Part shown: piece after piece, positions 33,461 through 33,968 of the stretch
How the letters are laid out: each line of letters opens with the position of its first letter
How positions within the stretch are numbered: the first letter of the stretch is position 1
NCBI RefSeq assembly: GCF_910578445.1
Contig: NZ_CAJTQC010000029.1
Location: 1 to 33,968 of the forward strand
Origin: an uncultured Duncaniella sp.
GTDB taxonomy: Bacteria; Bacteroidota; Bacteroidia; Bacteroidales; Muribaculaceae
Direction: 5' to 3'
Length of the DNA: 33,968 nt
Notes under the pieces: generated by a model
What the model was told of the DNA's origin: nothing
The model's database searches: none
What the model saw: only the letters and a program-made list of their open reading frames with translations
Position numbers and translations under genes: made by a program

Positions 33461-33721
33461 TTATAAAATGTCTAAGTATTTGATTTCAGTTATATAACCC
33501 TTTGCGGCTGCTTCTTTGATAGCAGCGTCAAGACCCTTCTTGTTGATGGTGCGAAGGCCTGCGGCTGAAATGGTAAGGGTGATCCAAGCTTGCTCCTCAA
33601 CCCAGAAGAATTTCTTGTTGAAGAGATTTACATCAAACTTGCGCTTTGTGCGACGCTTTGAGTGCGACACATTGTTGCCCACCATTGCTTTCTTGCCTGT
33701 GATCTGACAAATTTTTGACAT
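33461..33721 (-). CDS. rpmB: 50S ribosomal protein L28
   Basis: An 86-residue protein of the large ribosomal subunit. The N-terminus MSKICQITGKKAMVGNNVSH is the L28 signature, followed by SKRRTKRKFDVNL and the C-terminal SAAGLRTINKKGLDAAI. It is first in the L28-L33-DUF4295 cluster, with a consensus promoter about 135 nt upstream. It has a single Cys, so it is not the zinc-binding form. Confidence 0.97.
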   Translation of the reverse strand: MSKICQITGKKAMVGNNVSHSKRRTKRKFDVNLFNKKFFWVEEQAWITLTISAAGLRTINKKGLDAAIKEAAAKGYITEIKYLDIL

Positions 33722-33855
33722 GGCTGTTGGTTTTTATCTCTTTGTTATTAATTATATAAGTCACAACGCTTTGTGGCCGCCATCTCCCTTCTCATATCAG
33801 GGCAAAGTGCATCATTCAAAGCCCTTTTTCAAGGATGTGCCACAAAACTCGGCTG

Positions 33856-33887
33856 CAAAGTTAAGAAATAATTCCCTCTTGGCCAAA
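33856..33887 (-). promoter_or_regulatory. Bacteroidetes-type promoter of the rpmB-rpmG-DUF4295 cluster
   Basis: On the minus strand: TTTG (33887-33884), 20-nt spacer, TAACTTTG (33863-33856), an exact consensus match. Expected start near 33850, with a leader of about 128 nt before the L28 ATG. Beyond it, 33888-33968 holds nothing I recognise. Confidence 0.8.
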
Positions 33888-33968
33888 GTTTTTTTGCTCT
33901 TTTTAGTTATGACTCCAATATTGTCCTAAATAATTTTTGAGTGCTACTCAACGTGCAGAGGCATCAGC

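Noticed and set aside
1..33968. CRISPR arrays, insertion sequences, tRNA or rRNA genes
   Set aside because: I saw no spaced direct repeats, transposase or terminal inverted repeats, cloverleaf patterns or rRNA segments anywhere in the window.

Overview
The window reads as a carbohydrate-utilisation region of a Bacteroidales chromosome. Support: two SusC/SusD pairs, lipoproteins with short Bacteroidetes-style lipoboxes, promoters of the TTTG-N19/20-TAnnTTTG type, few purine-rich ribosome binding sites, and the order rpmB-rpmG-DUF4295. The fairly high GC would suit a Muribaculaceae-like gut bacterium better than Bacteroides itself, but that placement is inference.

Layout. (1) 109-7141, minus strand: an operon of a SusC transporter, a SusD lipoprotein, a small lipoprotein and a secreted protein with a type-A-like C-terminal tail. 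It has a promoter at 7111-7141 and a terminator at 109-152. (2) 7254-16400, minus strand: an operon of a GH43 glycosidase, a CE8 pectin methylesterase, UxaB, UxaA, UxaC and an ExuT-type hexuronate transporter, with a promoter at 16367-16400 and a terminator at 7254-7307. (3) 16726-18422, minus strand: a GH28 polygalacturonase with its own promoter and terminator. (4) 18593-27080, plus strand: a second SusC, SusD and a large surface lipoprotein with a beta-helix-like C-terminal half, with a long 5' leader. (5) 27072-27890, minus strand: a single GH16 glucanase-like gene. (6) 28057-32779, minus strand: a glycogen/alpha-glucan cluster (debranching enzyme, glycosyltransferase, GH57). (7) 33021-33887, minus strand: the ribosomal cluster L28-L33-DUF4295.

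How the genes work together (inference from families): regions 1-4 form a pectin/homogalacturonan locus. CE8 removes methyl esters, GH28 hydrolyses polygalacturonate, SusCD complexes import oligomers across the outer membrane, ExuT takes galacturonate across the inner membrane, and UxaC, UxaB and UxaA convert it through tagaturonate and altronate to 2-keto-3-deoxygluconate. No polysaccharide lyase, unsaturated-uronate hydrolase, KDG kinase/aldolase or regulator gene is present in the window.

The most unusual signal is a homopolymer tract at the 5' side of each susC. A G8 run lies inside the first susC, where either a one-base loss or a one-base gain would stop translation within about a dozen codons. 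A C10 run lies in the long leader of the second susC, inside a possible 40-codon upstream ORF. Together they suggest slippage-driven switching of glycan importers, which has not been tested. Other oddities are a 32-bp perfect palindrome between two genes of operon 1, a Cys/Lys-rich N-terminus on the polygalacturonase, and a lysine-rich AT-hook-like tail on the GH57 enzyme.
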